This document shows, piece by piece, positions 18,167 to 27,676 of a stretch of DNA of 64,000 nucleotides. The notes under the pieces are model-generated. The model searched no databases. It was given only the letters and a program-made list of their open reading frames with translations, and was not told where the DNA came from. Both the position numbers and the translations under genes were made by a program. The stretch comes from Pararhizobium_B sp963838155 (GTDB lineage: Bacteria > Pseudomonadota > Alphaproteobacteria > Rhizobiales > Rhizobiaceae): the NCBI GenBank assembly GCA_963838155.1, contig CAWIQE010000020.1, positions 5,475 through 69,474 on the forward strand. Reading direction: 5' to 3'. Position 1 is the first letter of the stretch. Each line of letters opens with the position of its first letter.

Positions 18167-18817
18167 ATGAAGAGCAACTTGTTGGTTTGTGGAGTGGCTG
18201 CTCTCGGCCTTCTCGGCGCCACCCCGGCCTTTGCCGCGGATCAAGGTAACGCCGCCGTCACGGGCGCAGCTGGCGGCGCCGTGACGGGCGCCGTGGTAGG
18301 CGGTCCGGTCGGAGCGGCTGTCGGCGGTGTCGCAGGCGCAATCATCGGATCCGCGGCGAGCGTGCCTCACAAGACCCGCACATATGTCGAAGCGCATCCC
18401 GTGCACTCGGTTCGCGTTCAGGGCAAACTGTCGGAAGGTTACGAAATCCCGAAGAGCGTCGAGATACACGAAATTCCAAACGAGCCAGATTACGGCTACG
18501 TCTATGTCCAGAGACGGCCCGTCGTGATCAAGAGAAGTACCCGGAAGGTCGTCTACGCCGCCGCTCCGAAAGGCGAGTTGGGCGAGAAGACCGTTACCAA
18601 CAGCCGGGGCGGTCCACCGAAAACCGTGATCACGTACGTCGAGAAGCATCATCGTCATCCAGCGAAGCTGAAGACCGCCATAAGGATTGGGAAACCCCTT
18701 CCCTCGACGGTCGAATTGCAGACCGTGCCGAGCCATCCGGCTTATGCATACGCTTACACGGACAGCGGACCAGTCATTGTCAAGAAGACCACGAGAACCG
18801 TTGTTTGGACCAAATAG
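18167..18817 (+). CDS. Exported glycine-zipper / DUF1236 protein
   Basis: A 216-residue exported protein. A Sec signal peptide (GVAALGLLGATPAFAA) is followed by a glycine-zipper segment AAGGAVTGAVVGGPVGAAVG. Two DUF1236-like repeats follow: EIPNEPDYGYVYVQRRPVVI and the C-terminal TVPSHPAYAYAYTDSGPVIV, each built on the pattern vP..p.Y.Y....gp.v.V. Probably periplasmic or envelope-associated; the biochemical role is unknown. ATG has AGGAAAGAACC just upstream. A rearranged partial copy is at 4600-4888. Confidence 0.82.
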   Translation: MKSNLLVCGVAALGLLGATPAFAADQGNAAVTGAAGGAVTGAVVGGPVGAAVGGVAGAIIGSAASVPHKTRTYVEAHPVHSVRVQGKLSEGYEIPKSVEIHEIPNEPDYGYVYVQRRPVVIKRSTRKVVYAAAPKGELGEKTVTNSRGGPPKTVITYVEKHHRHPAKLKTAIRIGKPLPSTVELQTVPSHPAYAYAYTDSGPVIVKKTTRTVVWTK

Positions 18818-18837
18818 CGATTTGGCTAAAGCTCGAG

Positions 18838-18870
18838 GCCCGGCGCGCTTGGAAAGCGAGCGCGCCGGGC
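18838..18870 (+). terminator. Rho-independent terminator of the DUF1236 gene
   Basis: A perfect 11-base stem (GCCCGGCGCGC) with an 11-base loop, followed by GCGATTTTCT. It starts 20 bases after the stop codon. The same structure accompanies the duplicated fragment at 4561-4586. Confidence 0.7.
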
Positions 18871-19126
18871 GCGATTTTCTAACTTTCTGAAGTCCGCCAA
18901 TCTTGCCCGGAACATCCTTCAAGAATTGGCTGACAGGTGGGCTGAAATATATCTTCGAAATGCGGAACCATCGGTATCCGGCCCCGCTTCAGCCGAAGCG
19001 TCGGCGTCGCGCGGCCAGCTCACGCAGTCGCAATCGCCGGCGCAGAATTGCCAAGGCCGCCCGATCGATAGCGGTAGTCCCGCGGATCGATGCCGACCAT
19101 GGCGCTGGCCTGAATAGTGCTTGTCT

Positions 19127-19325
19127 TCAATAGCCCAACTCATGGCCCAGTGCATAGAAGATGCGCGCCGCCTCTTTTCCCCGTATGCAGCACATGCGCT
19201 TGCCGAGCAGAGGCACTTCGAAAATCTCGGAGCCGAGCCGCCGATAGCGATTGGCGATGAAGTCGTAACCTGAACCTGAAGGCCAGAGAAGTGTCGAGGA
19301 AATGTTCGCGAGGGATGTCGGGCAT
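19127..19325 (-). pseudogene. N-terminal fragment of a CYP152-like cytochrome P450
   Basis: ATG 19325 begins MPDIPREHFLDTSLAF. After a frame change the text reads SGYDFIANRYRRLGSEIFEV and PLLGKRMCCIRGKEAARIFY. This is the N-terminal part of the peroxygenase-type (fatty-acid hydroxylating) P450s. Everything beyond is missing, including the heme-binding Cys loop. At least one indel near 19270 and the loss of the C-terminal 85% make it a dead fragment. Confidence 0.65.
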
Positions 19326-19501
19326 TGCTCCTTCGCAGGTAATACGTGGCACCGATCTTCGTTTCCCGGGCAGGGCTTCGAGAAGCGCCTGCAATCGATT
19401 CCTGCTTGCACAGCCGCCACGCCAAGCTCGTCTTCGTGCGGCCCCCCTGGCGCGGCTTCCCGCAGACTTCGAGAATGGCCCGGTTTCACTGCAGGATAAA
19501 T

Positions 19502-20188
19502 TCACGCAGCGCGAAGTCGTCTGCTTCTTCTTTCTGCCCTGCGTGCCGCGGCGTTTCGCAGGTCTTTCTCCAGCGTCCTTTCGAGTTTGCGGATGCGACG
19601 GCGGGATGAAATCTGGCGGGTCGGCAAGGACTGGGCATACAGCAATTTTTGTCCTTCGAACTCCTCGACGTTGAAGGAACGCTCGGCAGCCACCGTTCGC
19701 CGGTCGCCCGTATAGGAGGCGACGACCGTCAAGGTGATCTCGTCGAGTGCCTGTATCGAGGCGCGCGAAGACCGTCCGCTTTCGTTCCGGACGGCCATTT
19801 CTGCAATTCCCCCAAAGCTTCCGAGTTCCAGCATCTCGCCACTGCCGAGCGGTCCCTGAAGAAATTGCGCTCGTCGGTCACCACCGGCGTCCTCATGGAC
19901 ATCGAGGTCGCTCAGCGAACAGACGACTTCATCGTAGTCGGTCTGGTCAAGATCGGTCCTCAGCGTTGCGAGCACCGCTTGTATGTACAAGGGTTCCTCG
20001 CTCATGTTGCTTACCACGCACGCGGCATCGAGCGTATGCCCCCCGCCGCGGTTGATCAGAATGTTCGGCCGACGGCGATGGCGATGCCCGATGAGAAAGA
20101 TTTCGACATAGAGAGCCCAGACGAGCAGGGACAGCATCTGGATGGACGCAGCCACCGGCAGATAGTTGTCTTTCAGCCATTCCAACAT
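19502..20188 (-). CDS. Hypothetical protein with one N-terminal membrane helix
   Basis: A 228-residue protein. Residues 10-33 (YLPVAASIQMLSLLVWALYV) form a membrane helix. A soluble beta-rich region follows, including NMSEEPLYIQAVLATLRTD, and then a strongly basic tail (RRIRKLERTLEKDLRNAAAR) likely forming a coiled coil. It is probably anchored with the bulk in the cytoplasm. I do not recognise a family. It is divergent from the SDR gene at 20348. Confidence 0.7.
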   Translation of the reverse strand: MLEWLKDNYLPVAASIQMLSLLVWALYVEIFLIGHRHRRRPNILINRGGGHTLDAACVVSNMSEEPLYIQAVLATLRTDLDQTDYDEVVCSLSDLDVHEDAGGDRRAQFLQGPLGSGEMLELGSFGGIAEMAVRNESGRSSRASIQALDEITLTVVASYTGDRRTVAAERSFNVEEFEGQKLLYAQSLPTRQISSRRRIRKLERTLEKDLRNAAARRAERRSRRLRAA

Positions 20189-20347
20189 CTTCGATTCCTG
20201 CGTCTATGTTTCAGGATCTGTGCACCGTCAAAAGACCACTACACCGCAGCAGGTTCCATCGCGGCAGCCGCAGGCCGAATTCTCCGGAAATCGAGGAACA
20301 AAACACCGGAGTCCGGTCTTGATCGGCATTCGAACTGGAGAAAGCCG

Positions 20348-21220
20348 ATGTCCCGCGATCCGCTGCAGTCCTATCCGCGCCCTCCCTTTCCCGAACAGAA
20401 GCAGCCAATGCCCGGCTATACCGGGCAAATGGACCCCCGGCCGGACCACGGCGAGAACAGCTACCGCGGGAACGGCCGGCTGAAGGATCGCGCGGCGCTC
20501 GTGACCGGAGCCGATTTAGGGATCGGGCGGGCCGTCGCCATAGCCTTTGCCCGCGAAGGGGCCGACGTCGTCCTCTCCTATCTCAGCGAGGAGGACGACG
20601 CGAAGGAAACGGCCGGCTGGATCAAGAAGGCCGGCCGCCGTGCCGTGCTCGCGCCCGGCGACATCAAGGATCAGGCGCATTGCAGGGAGCTGGTCGAGCG
20701 GACGACGGCCGAGTTCGGCGCGATCGACATCCTCGTCAACAACGCCGCGCACCAGGCCTCCTTTGCAAGCTTCGAGGATATCGGCGCCGAGGAATGGGAC
20801 GTCACCTTTCGCACGAACATCTACAGCATGTTCTATCTCTGCCAGGCCGCCGTCGCGCGAATGAAGCCGGGCAGCACCATCGTCAACACGTCCTCCGTCA
20901 ACGCCACGGATCCCTCGGCCTCGCTTCTCGCCTACGCGACCACGAAAGGTGCGATCGCCAACTTCACGAACGGCCTTGCCGGCATGCTCGCCGATCGCGG
21001 CATCAGGGTGAACGCCGTTGCGCCGGGACCGATCTGGACGCCGTTCATCCCGTCGACGCTGTCGCCCGAGCACGTCGCGCATTTTGGCGAGAACACTCCC
21101 TTGGGCCGTCCCGGGCAGCCCGCGGAGCTTGCCGCCACCTATGTGCTGCTCGCCTGCGACGAATCCAGCTACACGACCGGCGCGCTCTACGAGGTGACGG
21201 GCGGTCGGTCTATGATCTGA
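20348..21220 (+). CDS. SDR-family oxidoreductase (YghA-like)
   Basis: A 290-residue SDR with a long N-terminal lead (YPRPPFPEQKQPMPG) characteristic of the YghA/glucose-dehydrogenase-like group. It has the cofactor motif TGADLGIGRA, NNAAHQ, a catalytic Ser in NTSSVNA and YATTK as the Tyr/Lys pair. ATG 20348 follows GGAGAAAGCC. Such proteins are often linked to general stress and aldehyde detoxification; the substrate is unknown. It is convergent with the cytochrome c gene. Confidence 0.9.
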   Translation: MSRDPLQSYPRPPFPEQKQPMPGYTGQMDPRPDHGENSYRGNGRLKDRAALVTGADLGIGRAVAIAFAREGADVVLSYLSEEDDAKETAGWIKKAGRRAVLAPGDIKDQAHCRELVERTTAEFGAIDILVNNAAHQASFASFEDIGAEEWDVTFRTNIYSMFYLCQAAVARMKPGSTIVNTSSVNATDPSASLLAYATTKGAIANFTNGLAGMLADRGIRVNAVAPGPIWTPFIPSTLSPEHVAHFGENTPLGRPGQPAELAATYVLLACDESSYTTGALYEVTGGRSMI

Positions 21221-21252
21221 CGCGGCAGTGTCCTTGCGGGCTGGACCGAGCC

Positions 21253-22515
21253 CTACTGCCCCGCCGAAGACGGCGATTGCACGATCTGCCTGAGGTCATG
21301 CACGTCTCCTGCCGTGACGGGCGATGCAGCGTTGCCCCATGCGCTTCTGACATAACTGGCGACCGCGGCGATCTGAGCGTCGGATAGCTTCCACCCGAAG
21401 GAGGGCATGCCCGTGGCGGTCCGGCCGTTGCGGACCGATACCGAGTGGCCGCCGTCGAGAATGAGACGGATGACCGTGAGCGCGTTGTCCGACTGCACCA
21501 CCGAACTGTCCTTCAGCGTCGGGAAGAGTCCGGCGGTGCCCTCGCCCTGCAGACCATGGCAGGCGGAGCATGTGTCGGCGTAGATCGCTTTCCCGATCGC
21601 CTGGGCACTGTCCGACGGCTTGCTTGCGGATTCCTGGCGATTCCTTTGCGCCGGAAGCGACTTCAAATAGACCGCCATCGCCTTGATATCCGCGTCGCTC
21701 ATCCTGGAGGTCGAGTTCGTCACCACCTCGGCCATCGGACCGAACGCGACCGTCTTGTCGGCATGTCCGGTCTTCAGGAAACGAACCAACTCGTTGCTGG
21801 TCCAGTTCCCGAGGCCGTCCGCCTTGTCGCCGTCGAGTGGCGGCGCATACCAGTGGCTCGTTTCCGCCCCTTCGAAGGCATGGGACCTTTCGGCCGCACC
21901 GAGTGCGTTTCGAGGAGTGTGGCATGCACCGCAATGCCCGAGCCCCTTGACCAGATAGGCGCCGCGGTTCCATTCGGCCGACTTGCTCCGGTCGGGCTTG
22001 TACGTCCCTGGATCGAAGTAGAGCGCGTTCCAGCCTTTCATCATCACCGGCTCGTTCAGGGGCCACGGAAACTCGTTATCGGGCCGTCGCTGCCGGACGG
22101 CCGGCAACGTGCGCAGATATGCGAAGATGGCGTCGACGTCCGAACGCGTGACCTCGGTGAACCATGGATACGGAAAGGCCGGATAGAGATGCGTCCCGTC
22201 GGCTGAAATCCCCTCATGCATGGCCCGGTAGAACTGATCACCCGTCCAGGAACCGATCCCGGTGTCGGCATCCGGCGTGATGTTCGAGGAGTAGATGACG
22301 CCGAAAGGCGTCTCGATGGGCCGGCCTCCTGCAAACGGCTTGCCATTCTCTGCGGTATGACACGACGCGCAATCGCCTGCTTCGACGAGAGCGCGCCCGC
22401 GATGGATCTGCCCAAAGTCGCTACCCGCGCAAGCGACCTGGGGCATGAGCGCCGCAACACCCAGGAGTCCCAGCGCGGCGACGTATGTGCGACTTTCGTG
22501 AAGGAATTGGATCAT
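21253..22515 (-). CDS. Tri-heme cytochrome c subunit of a membrane-bound dehydrogenase
   Basis: About 420 residues with a signal peptide (ALGLLGVAALMPQVACA) and three CxxCH heme sites: CASCH, CGACH and CSACH. This is the layout of the cytochrome subunit of gluconate, sorbitol, fructose or alcohol dehydrogenases, which pass electrons to ubiquinone in the periplasm. ATG 22515 overlaps the stop of the GMC subunit gene by four bases. With the two upstream genes it completes a three-subunit enzyme. The C-terminal membrane anchor is weak. Confidence 0.9.
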   Translation of the reverse strand: MIQFLHESRTYVAALGLLGVAALMPQVACAGSDFGQIHRGRALVEAGDCASCHTAENGKPFAGGRPIETPFGVIYSSNITPDADTGIGSWTGDQFYRAMHEGISADGTHLYPAFPYPWFTEVTRSDVDAIFAYLRTLPAVRQRRPDNEFPWPLNEPVMMKGWNALYFDPGTYKPDRSKSAEWNRGAYLVKGLGHCGACHTPRNALGAAERSHAFEGAETSHWYAPPLDGDKADGLGNWTSNELVRFLKTGHADKTVAFGPMAEVVTNSTSRMSDADIKAMAVYLKSLPAQRNRQESASKPSDSAQAIGKAIYADTCSACHGLQGEGTAGLFPTLKDSSVVQSDNALTVIRLILDGGHSVSVRNGRTATGMPSFGWKLSDAQIAAVASYVRSAWGNAASPVTAGDVHDLRQIVQSPSSAGQ

Positions 22516-24278
22516 GCCTGCACCAATGGCCCCGGGGACTTCAGATACTGATTGCGAATGGCGTCCGCGCACCAAAGCGTCAGGGCACTGAGAGTACCCG
22601 TCGGGTTGTAGCCGCTGTTGTGGGGGAATGCGCTCGCGCCGACGACGAAGACGTTGGGAACGTCCCAGTGCTGCAGATAGCGGTTGACGACGCTTTCGCG
22701 CGGGTTGCTTCCCATGATCGCGCCACCGGTGTTGTGGGTGGACTGGTAAGGATGGATGTCGTAGTGGGGCCCGCGCTTTTTCCTGCGGATTTCCCGCGGC
22801 TTCATAGCCCTGGCGATCTGTTCCATCTTGCCCACCTCGAAATCCTGCATCTTCAGTTCGTTCTGCTTGAAGTCATAGGTCATGCGCATCAGCGGATTGC
22901 CGTAGACGTCGCGGTAGGTCGGATCGAGATCCAGATAATTGCTGCTGTTCGGCATGACCGCGCCCATCAGGGAGATCGACATCGACGTCAGGTAGTTCTT
23001 GACGAAGGCCTGCTTCCACTTGGCACCCCATTTCGGGGTGCCTTCCGGCACCAGCTCCGTCTCGATGGGGCGTCCCGTGGTCATGTATCCGCCGATGTAG
23101 CCGCCATGGATGAAGCCGAGGCCGCCGTGGTCGAAATTGTCACCGTTCCAGTCGTCTACGATCATTCCGAGCGCACCGGCGCCCACGAACGGATTGAGGA
23201 TCTTGTCGTCGAAGAACGCGTCGACCGAAGGCGTGATCTGGTAGCAATAGTTCTTGCCGAGCGTTCCCTCTCCCGTCTCCGGATCGTAGATCGTTCCGAT
23301 CCCCGAGGTCATCAGCAGCCGGACGCTGTGGTTGATGTAGGCCGAGACGACGACGAGATCGGCCGGCTGATTGTATTCCTCGCCCTGGGCGTCGACGAAC
23401 GTCACGCCCGTCGCGCGTTTGCCGGAGCCGTCGAGCTCGATCCTCGTCACCTCGCATTCGGTCTTCAGAGAGAAGTTCTTCTTCTCCATCAGCACCGGCA
23501 GGATGGTGGTCTGGGCGCTCGCCTTCGAATAGTTGCCGCAGCCGAATTTCTCGCAGAAGCCGCAGTAGGTGCAGGCCCCGAGCTTGACGCCGAGCGGGTT
23601 CTCGTAAGGCCGTGACATGTTCGCGGACGGGCACGGGAACGGGTGCATCCCGAGTGACTGCGCCGCCTCGCCGAACAGCGTCGGCCCGTACGTCTGCTCC
23701 ATCGGCGGGTTGGGATAGTCCGCCGAGCGCTCTCCCTCGAACGGATTTCCCCCGGAGACCTTCTTGCCCCTGAGATTGCCGGCTTGACCGGAAATGCCGC
23801 AGATGTTCTCGAACTTCGTGAACGAGGGTTCGAGCTCGTCATACGTTATGCCCCAGTCCTGGAGCGGCATGTCGTCGGGAACCATCTGCTTGCCGTAGCG
23901 CGCGATCGTCTGGCTTCGGATCTCGAAATCGTAAGGCAGGAAGCGCCAGGCCTGTCCGTTCCAGTGCACCGTCGATCCGCCGACGCCGGAGCCCGGCAGA
24001 AAGGACCCGAGGCGGCGCATCGGGAGCGCCGTTCCGGCAGGCGAGTTCCGGAAGGTTAGCGTCTCCCGCTCCGGCTGCTCGAAGAGATGGCCCCGGTACC
24101 GGTAGCGCAACTCGTCCTGGACGAACGTCGGGGCAAAGTCGGTCGGCGTGTCTCGCCAACTGCCCCGTTCGATCGCCATGACCTCGAGCCCGGCTTCGGT
24201 GAGTTCCTGGCCCATGATCGCTCCCGTCCAGCCGAAGCCGACGAGGACGACATCGGTGCGGGGTAGTTTGCGAGCCAT
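22512..24278 (-). CDS. GMC-family FAD dehydrogenase, large subunit
   Basis: A 588-residue flavoprotein of the gluconate 2-dehydrogenase large-subunit type. The FAD-binding motif is VVLVGFGWTGAIMGQEL near residue 10. A conserved cysteine-rich stretch (GACTYCGFCEKFGCGNYSKA) is present, as in this membrane-bound subgroup. The C-terminal catalytic region has STHNTGGAIMGSNP and HNSGYNPTGTLSALTL. No signal peptide is present; export is expected through the Tat signal of the small subunit. ATG 24278 follows AGGGAGGAGA. It oxidises a sugar, sugar acid or polyol at the periplasmic face; the substrate is uncertain. Confidence 0.92.
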   Translation of the reverse strand: MARKLPRTDVVLVGFGWTGAIMGQELTEAGLEVMAIERGSWRDTPTDFAPTFVQDELRYRYRGHLFEQPERETLTFRNSPAGTALPMRRLGSFLPGSGVGGSTVHWNGQAWRFLPYDFEIRSQTIARYGKQMVPDDMPLQDWGITYDELEPSFTKFENICGISGQAGNLRGKKVSGGNPFEGERSADYPNPPMEQTYGPTLFGEAAQSLGMHPFPCPSANMSRPYENPLGVKLGACTYCGFCEKFGCGNYSKASAQTTILPVLMEKKNFSLKTECEVTRIELDGSGKRATGVTFVDAQGEEYNQPADLVVVSAYINHSVRLLMTSGIGTIYDPETGEGTLGKNYCYQITPSVDAFFDDKILNPFVGAGALGMIVDDWNGDNFDHGGLGFIHGGYIGGYMTTGRPIETELVPEGTPKWGAKWKQAFVKNYLTSMSISLMGAVMPNSSNYLDLDPTYRDVYGNPLMRMTYDFKQNELKMQDFEVGKMEQIARAMKPREIRRKKRGPHYDIHPYQSTHNTGGAIMGSNPRESVVNRYLQHWDVPNVFVVGASAFPHNSGYNPTGTLSALTLWCADAIRNQYLKSPGPLVQA

Positions 24279-24319
24279 TCTCCTCCCTTCCTCTTGTCGA
24301 TGGCCAGGGGTCGGTTTCC

Positions 24320-25078
24320 CTAGCTCTTTTCCACCCAGGCCGACCTGCCGCTTATGCCAACCGGCGGTTCGGTGTAGCGCTGGCCGTGCTTTCCGACCCA
24401 GTCGCGGTAGTTGTACCGGGCGCCCGGAAAGCCGATCATCTTCCATCCGGCCATGTCGCGGTTGCCGCCATAGATCGGATCGGAAAACATCCCTTCCTTG
24501 GTGTTGATCAAAAGCATTTCGAAGAATGTCTTCGCATCAGCACCGTCGAGTTCGATCTTGCCGTCCTCGAGCTGCTGCAGCAGAGCGTCCTGGTCCTTCG
24601 CGGACAATTCCGCGAACGTCTTCTTTTTCCCTTTCGCGGCGACGTGCGCGTCGATGGCCTTGATCGCGGCGCGATAGAGGTCGGCCGGAGCATGACGCGA
24701 TTGAAAGCCCTGGGTCTTGCCTCCCCGCTTCCATGGGCCCTGCATGTACCAGCCTTGCGCACGCCCGAAAGCGCCGGCGAGTTGGTGATCGATGAAGAGC
24801 GGTACCGCGCATTCGTTCGCGCCAGGTCCAAGGTCGTCCTTCGGTATGAGCCGCTCCGTCGCTGCCTCAACGAATGCGGCCTCCTGCCCGGTGAAAAACA
24901 CATAGTCGGAAGCTCGAAGGGGATTTGGCGCGTCGGCCTGGTGCTGCTGCCAGGGCTCACCGCCCTTGAAGTCGCGCGCTTCGGCCTTCCCTTCGGTTCC
25001 GCTAAGGGTCCCTGCCGAAACGCCTGCCAGCGCCCCGGAAGCCAAGAAATTTCGCCGCGTTAGGCCACTTTTTTCCAT
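24320..25078 (-). CDS. Gluconate 2-dehydrogenase subunit 3 family protein
   Basis: A 252-residue small subunit. The N-terminus is a clear Tat signal (LTRRNFLASGALAGVSAG), which probably carries the folded FAD subunit across the membrane. ERLIPKDDLGPGANECAVP and PIYGGNRDMAGWKMIGFPG are hallmarks of the family. ATG 25078 places the Tat motif normally; a GTG further upstream would extend it needlessly. It is the first gene of the three-gene dehydrogenase operon, 41 bases before the GMC gene. Confidence 0.92.
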   Translation of the reverse strand: MEKSGLTRRNFLASGALAGVSAGTLSGTEGKAEARDFKGGEPWQQHQADAPNPLRASDYVFFTGQEAAFVEAATERLIPKDDLGPGANECAVPLFIDHQLAGAFGRAQGWYMQGPWKRGGKTQGFQSRHAPADLYRAAIKAIDAHVAAKGKKKTFAELSAKDQDALLQQLEDGKIELDGADAKTFFEMLLINTKEGMFSDPIYGGNRDMAGWKMIGFPGARYNYRDWVGKHGQRYTEPPVGISGRSAWVEKS

Positions 25079-25376
25079 GATCTCGCCTGCCTGACAGTCC
25101 ATGACGTTGAGGGTCCAACAAAGGTGGCTGGAACTGGTTCCGTAAAAGGGGCACCCGCTAGAGTGTCAAACTGACGCAGGTTTGATCGAAAGCGTTTTTG
25201 GATCCCCCGGCCTGGAGGGATGTCAGCGCGTACATTGCAGCTTGCCGCGGGCACATTGGCGGCCTTCAGTTCCGGAGCTCGCAACCTGAGGCTCGATATC
25301 CAATTTAGCCTTTGTAAGTGCCAGCCGCTCCCACGCAGGGCACGCTTGCAGCGTATTTCGAAAATCGGAGGTGCAA

Positions 25377-25589
25377 ATGACTGAGACTGTCGTCGTCTGC
25401 AACAACTGCGAGGTACCCGCGCAGACCGATCGCCGAAACGACGGTGAACTCCGCGTCCACTGCCCGGTCTGCGGAGCGGACTTTGGAGCGTTTGATGAGG
25501 TGCAGGAGCGAATTCCCGCCAAGTTGCACGAGCCTCTTCATGACCGCTACAGTTGGCGAGCCGAAGAAGTTCAAAAAACTGTCCCCTAA
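25377..25589 (+). CDS. Small zinc-ribbon protein
   Basis: A 70-residue protein with two CxxC pairs (CNNC and CPVC) about 20 residues apart in the first half, forming a likely zinc ribbon. An acidic/basic helical tail follows. GGAGG five bases upstream supports ATG 25377. It is divergent from the dehydrogenase operon. Zinc ribbons of this size are often nucleic-acid- or protein-binding adaptors; no specific role is claimed. Confidence 0.65.
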   Translation: MTETVVVCNNCEVPAQTDRRNDGELRVHCPVCGADFGAFDEVQERIPAKLHEPLHDRYSWRAEEVQKTVP

Positions 25590-25723
25590 TCTAGCGACAG
25601 GATATGCGGCCTGCGGTTAGCAGCTCGTTTTGGGATCTCGAAAGAAACGCCTCCGGCGCTGAGAAGCAGCGGAGGCAAGGTCGCAACGAAACCTGGGGTC
25701 GCGGAAATTCGTTGCATGACATT

Positions 25724-25755
25724 GCCGAGACAACCCGTCGCCGAGACAACCCGTC
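25724..25755 (+). repeat. Tandem duplication of a 16-bp unit
   Basis: GCCGAGACAACCCGTC occurs twice in succession. It lies in a stretch (25590-26164) where I see no gene. Confidence 0.7.
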
Positions 25756-26164
25756 ACCGCGCAATTAAATTTGATACACGACTCTCAGGTGAGCACGCCG
25801 AAGGAAACGCGCGGCTTAGGCGAAGAGCGGGATCACGAGCGCGGGAACGCTGCGGTGGGCACTGTGGCCCTGCATCTAACTCATAGAGTACCGCGCCGAT
25901 CGACAGCGCTCATGTTGATATCGCCGATGTAGAGGGCATCTGAACCATGGTGGATTGCTCGTCAACCGAGCGACATGCGATGGAGAAGGTTGGACGCCAA
26001 TCCCCAATCCTCCGTCACCTGGCATCGCGAAACCGTCCTCCCGGTCGGGCTTCTCCAGCATCACGCTCGAAAACAGCGGAAAATCCGCCCCGACCGCCCC
26101 CCCGGCTGAAAGGCTAGGGTCAGGTCCCGTAAACGCCGCTGCGCACTCTGAAGCCAGTCACGTG

Positions 26165-26390
26165 TTTGGACGGTCGCGGTGTTCTCGGTGGCCCCTTCAA
26201 CGACCGCGAGCGGGCGCTTGCCACCGTCGCCGTCGATGCCGATCGCGGCGACCAGCACCAGATCGTCGCTGACATGCAGGCCATCGATCTGAACGACGAG
26301 CAGGTCGAGCTTCGACAGATCGGCAGTCATGAAGGCGGCCAGCTTTTCCGACGAGCCATTCAGGCTCGTCTCTCGAACAGATGGCACAGA
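26165..26390 (-). mobile_element. IS256-type transposase remnant
   Basis: About 75 codons read FMTADLSKLDLLVVQIDGLH, then VLVAAIGIDGDGGKRPLAVVEGATEN. This is the region around the first catalytic Asp of IS256/mutator transposases. The N-terminus and the rest of the catalytic domain are missing. It belongs to a different subgroup from the element at 38506. Confidence 0.7.
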
Positions 26391-26618
26391 TTGCCGACCG
26401 GTCTTTATAGACTCAAGCTTTATTCTATTCCGAATTGCGGTATAAGAATTACACCAGAGGCATGGCAAGTTCGTTTATGCTCACGGCCGCGGTGGGAGAA
26501 TCGCCGTGTAGCCGGGACAGGACCGTTGGGTGAGTGTGCCATTTACGGTGGATCGGCTAGCTCGGTATCGATAGGAGGCCAGCAGCAAGACCCCGCGGCG
26601 TAGAAGGAGGCGACGAGA

Positions 26619-27461
26619 ATGCGCGAAAAGGAGGTCGACGATCGGAGATCGGGCTTGCCGGGCAGTAAGACATCGGAAGACAACACGCGGGAGGGGACGG
26701 CAAAATCCTTCTACAAGATGAGTGCGGTTCTCGATTGCTTCACGCGTTCGAAGGCGAGCCTCTCGATCACCGACCTCGTCGAGCGCACCGGCATGCCGCG
26801 GACCACGATCCATCGCATAGTCGCCTCGCTGAAGGAGGTCGGGCTGCTCGACCAGGACGGTCGCCGGCACGATTACCGCCTCGGGCTGAAGATGTTCTAT
26901 TATGGCAGCGTCGTTCTGGCCCATCTCGACCTCAACCGCCATGCTCGTCCGCATGTCCTCCAACTTCATCAAATCACAGGGGAAATAGTCCATCTTCATA
27001 TGTTTGATGGAAGCCAGATGGTGTGCATCGAGCGCGAGGAGATGGGCGCGGACAGACTGACGACGCTGACCACCATCGAAGCGGCTCCGGTTCATTGCAC
27101 TGGTGTCGGCAAGGCCTTCCTCGCTTTCCAGGAAGAGACACTGATCCGGCGAATTAGCTCGGAGGGGGGGCTCGAGCGGCGCACCGTCAATACGCTTTCA
27201 GAAATGGAAAGCCTCATGGCGGCACTGAAATCGATACGGGAGCGGGGGTTCTCGATCGACGACGAGGAGAACGAGATCGGCGTGCGTTGCGTCGGTGCGC
27301 CGATCCGCGATTCACGCGGCGCGGTCTTCGCGGCAGTGAGCGTCTCCGGGCGTTCCGAGCGCATGTCGCCCGCGCGGCTGAACAGCCTCTCGCAACTGGT
27401 CATACAGACGGCCAACGCGATCTCGCATGACCTCGGATGGGCGGGCGCGGCACATTCCTGA
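26619..27461 (+). CDS. IclR-family transcription regulator
   Basis: A 280-residue regulator. The N-terminal winged helix is at about residues 40-95 (LSITDLVERTGMPRTTIHRI). The C-terminal effector domain contains APVHCTGVGKAFLA, where family members bind small acids, and IGVRCVGAPIRDSRGAVFAA. A strong AGGAGG precedes the ATG. It lies upstream of and in line with a DapA-family lyase and a sugar ABC transporter, which it probably controls in response to a sugar-acid intermediate. Confidence 0.92.
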   Translation: MREKEVDDRRSGLPGSKTSEDNTREGTAKSFYKMSAVLDCFTRSKASLSITDLVERTGMPRTTIHRIVASLKEVGLLDQDGRRHDYRLGLKMFYYGSVVLAHLDLNRHARPHVLQLHQITGEIVHLHMFDGSQMVCIEREEMGADRLTTLTTIEAAPVHCTGVGKAFLAFQEETLIRRISSEGGLERRTVNTLSEMESLMAALKSIRERGFSIDDEENEIGVRCVGAPIRDSRGAVFAAVSVSGRSERMSPARLNSLSQLVIQTANAISHDLGWAGAAHS

Positions 27462-27502
27462 GCGACGGAATTTCCTCATGAACGGTACTTTGACGCGGTA
27501 TT

Positions 27503-27518
27503 CGGATTGTTAATTCCG
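27503..27518. promoter_or_regulatory. Candidate IclR-type operator
   Basis: The pseudo-palindrome CGGATT-GTT-AATTCCG lies between the IclR gene and the lyase gene. A further CGGATT occurs at 27523. Related half-sites (ATTCCG, GCGGTAT) recur at 26427-26443 upstream of the IclR gene. The arrangement fits autoregulation plus control of the operon. Position and symmetry are the only support. Confidence 0.3.
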
Positions 27519-27676
27519 TTATGCGGATTGACGATTTATTAGATTCATGTTTATTCGCTTCTACGCGATCGGGAAGGGAGGCATCGCTGTGCTGCCACTT
27601 CTCATTGCCTTTTGCATTGTCCGTTCCGCCGCCGCGCCCGGCGGCGAACGACCGTCACCAATGAAAGGTCAGGTTC

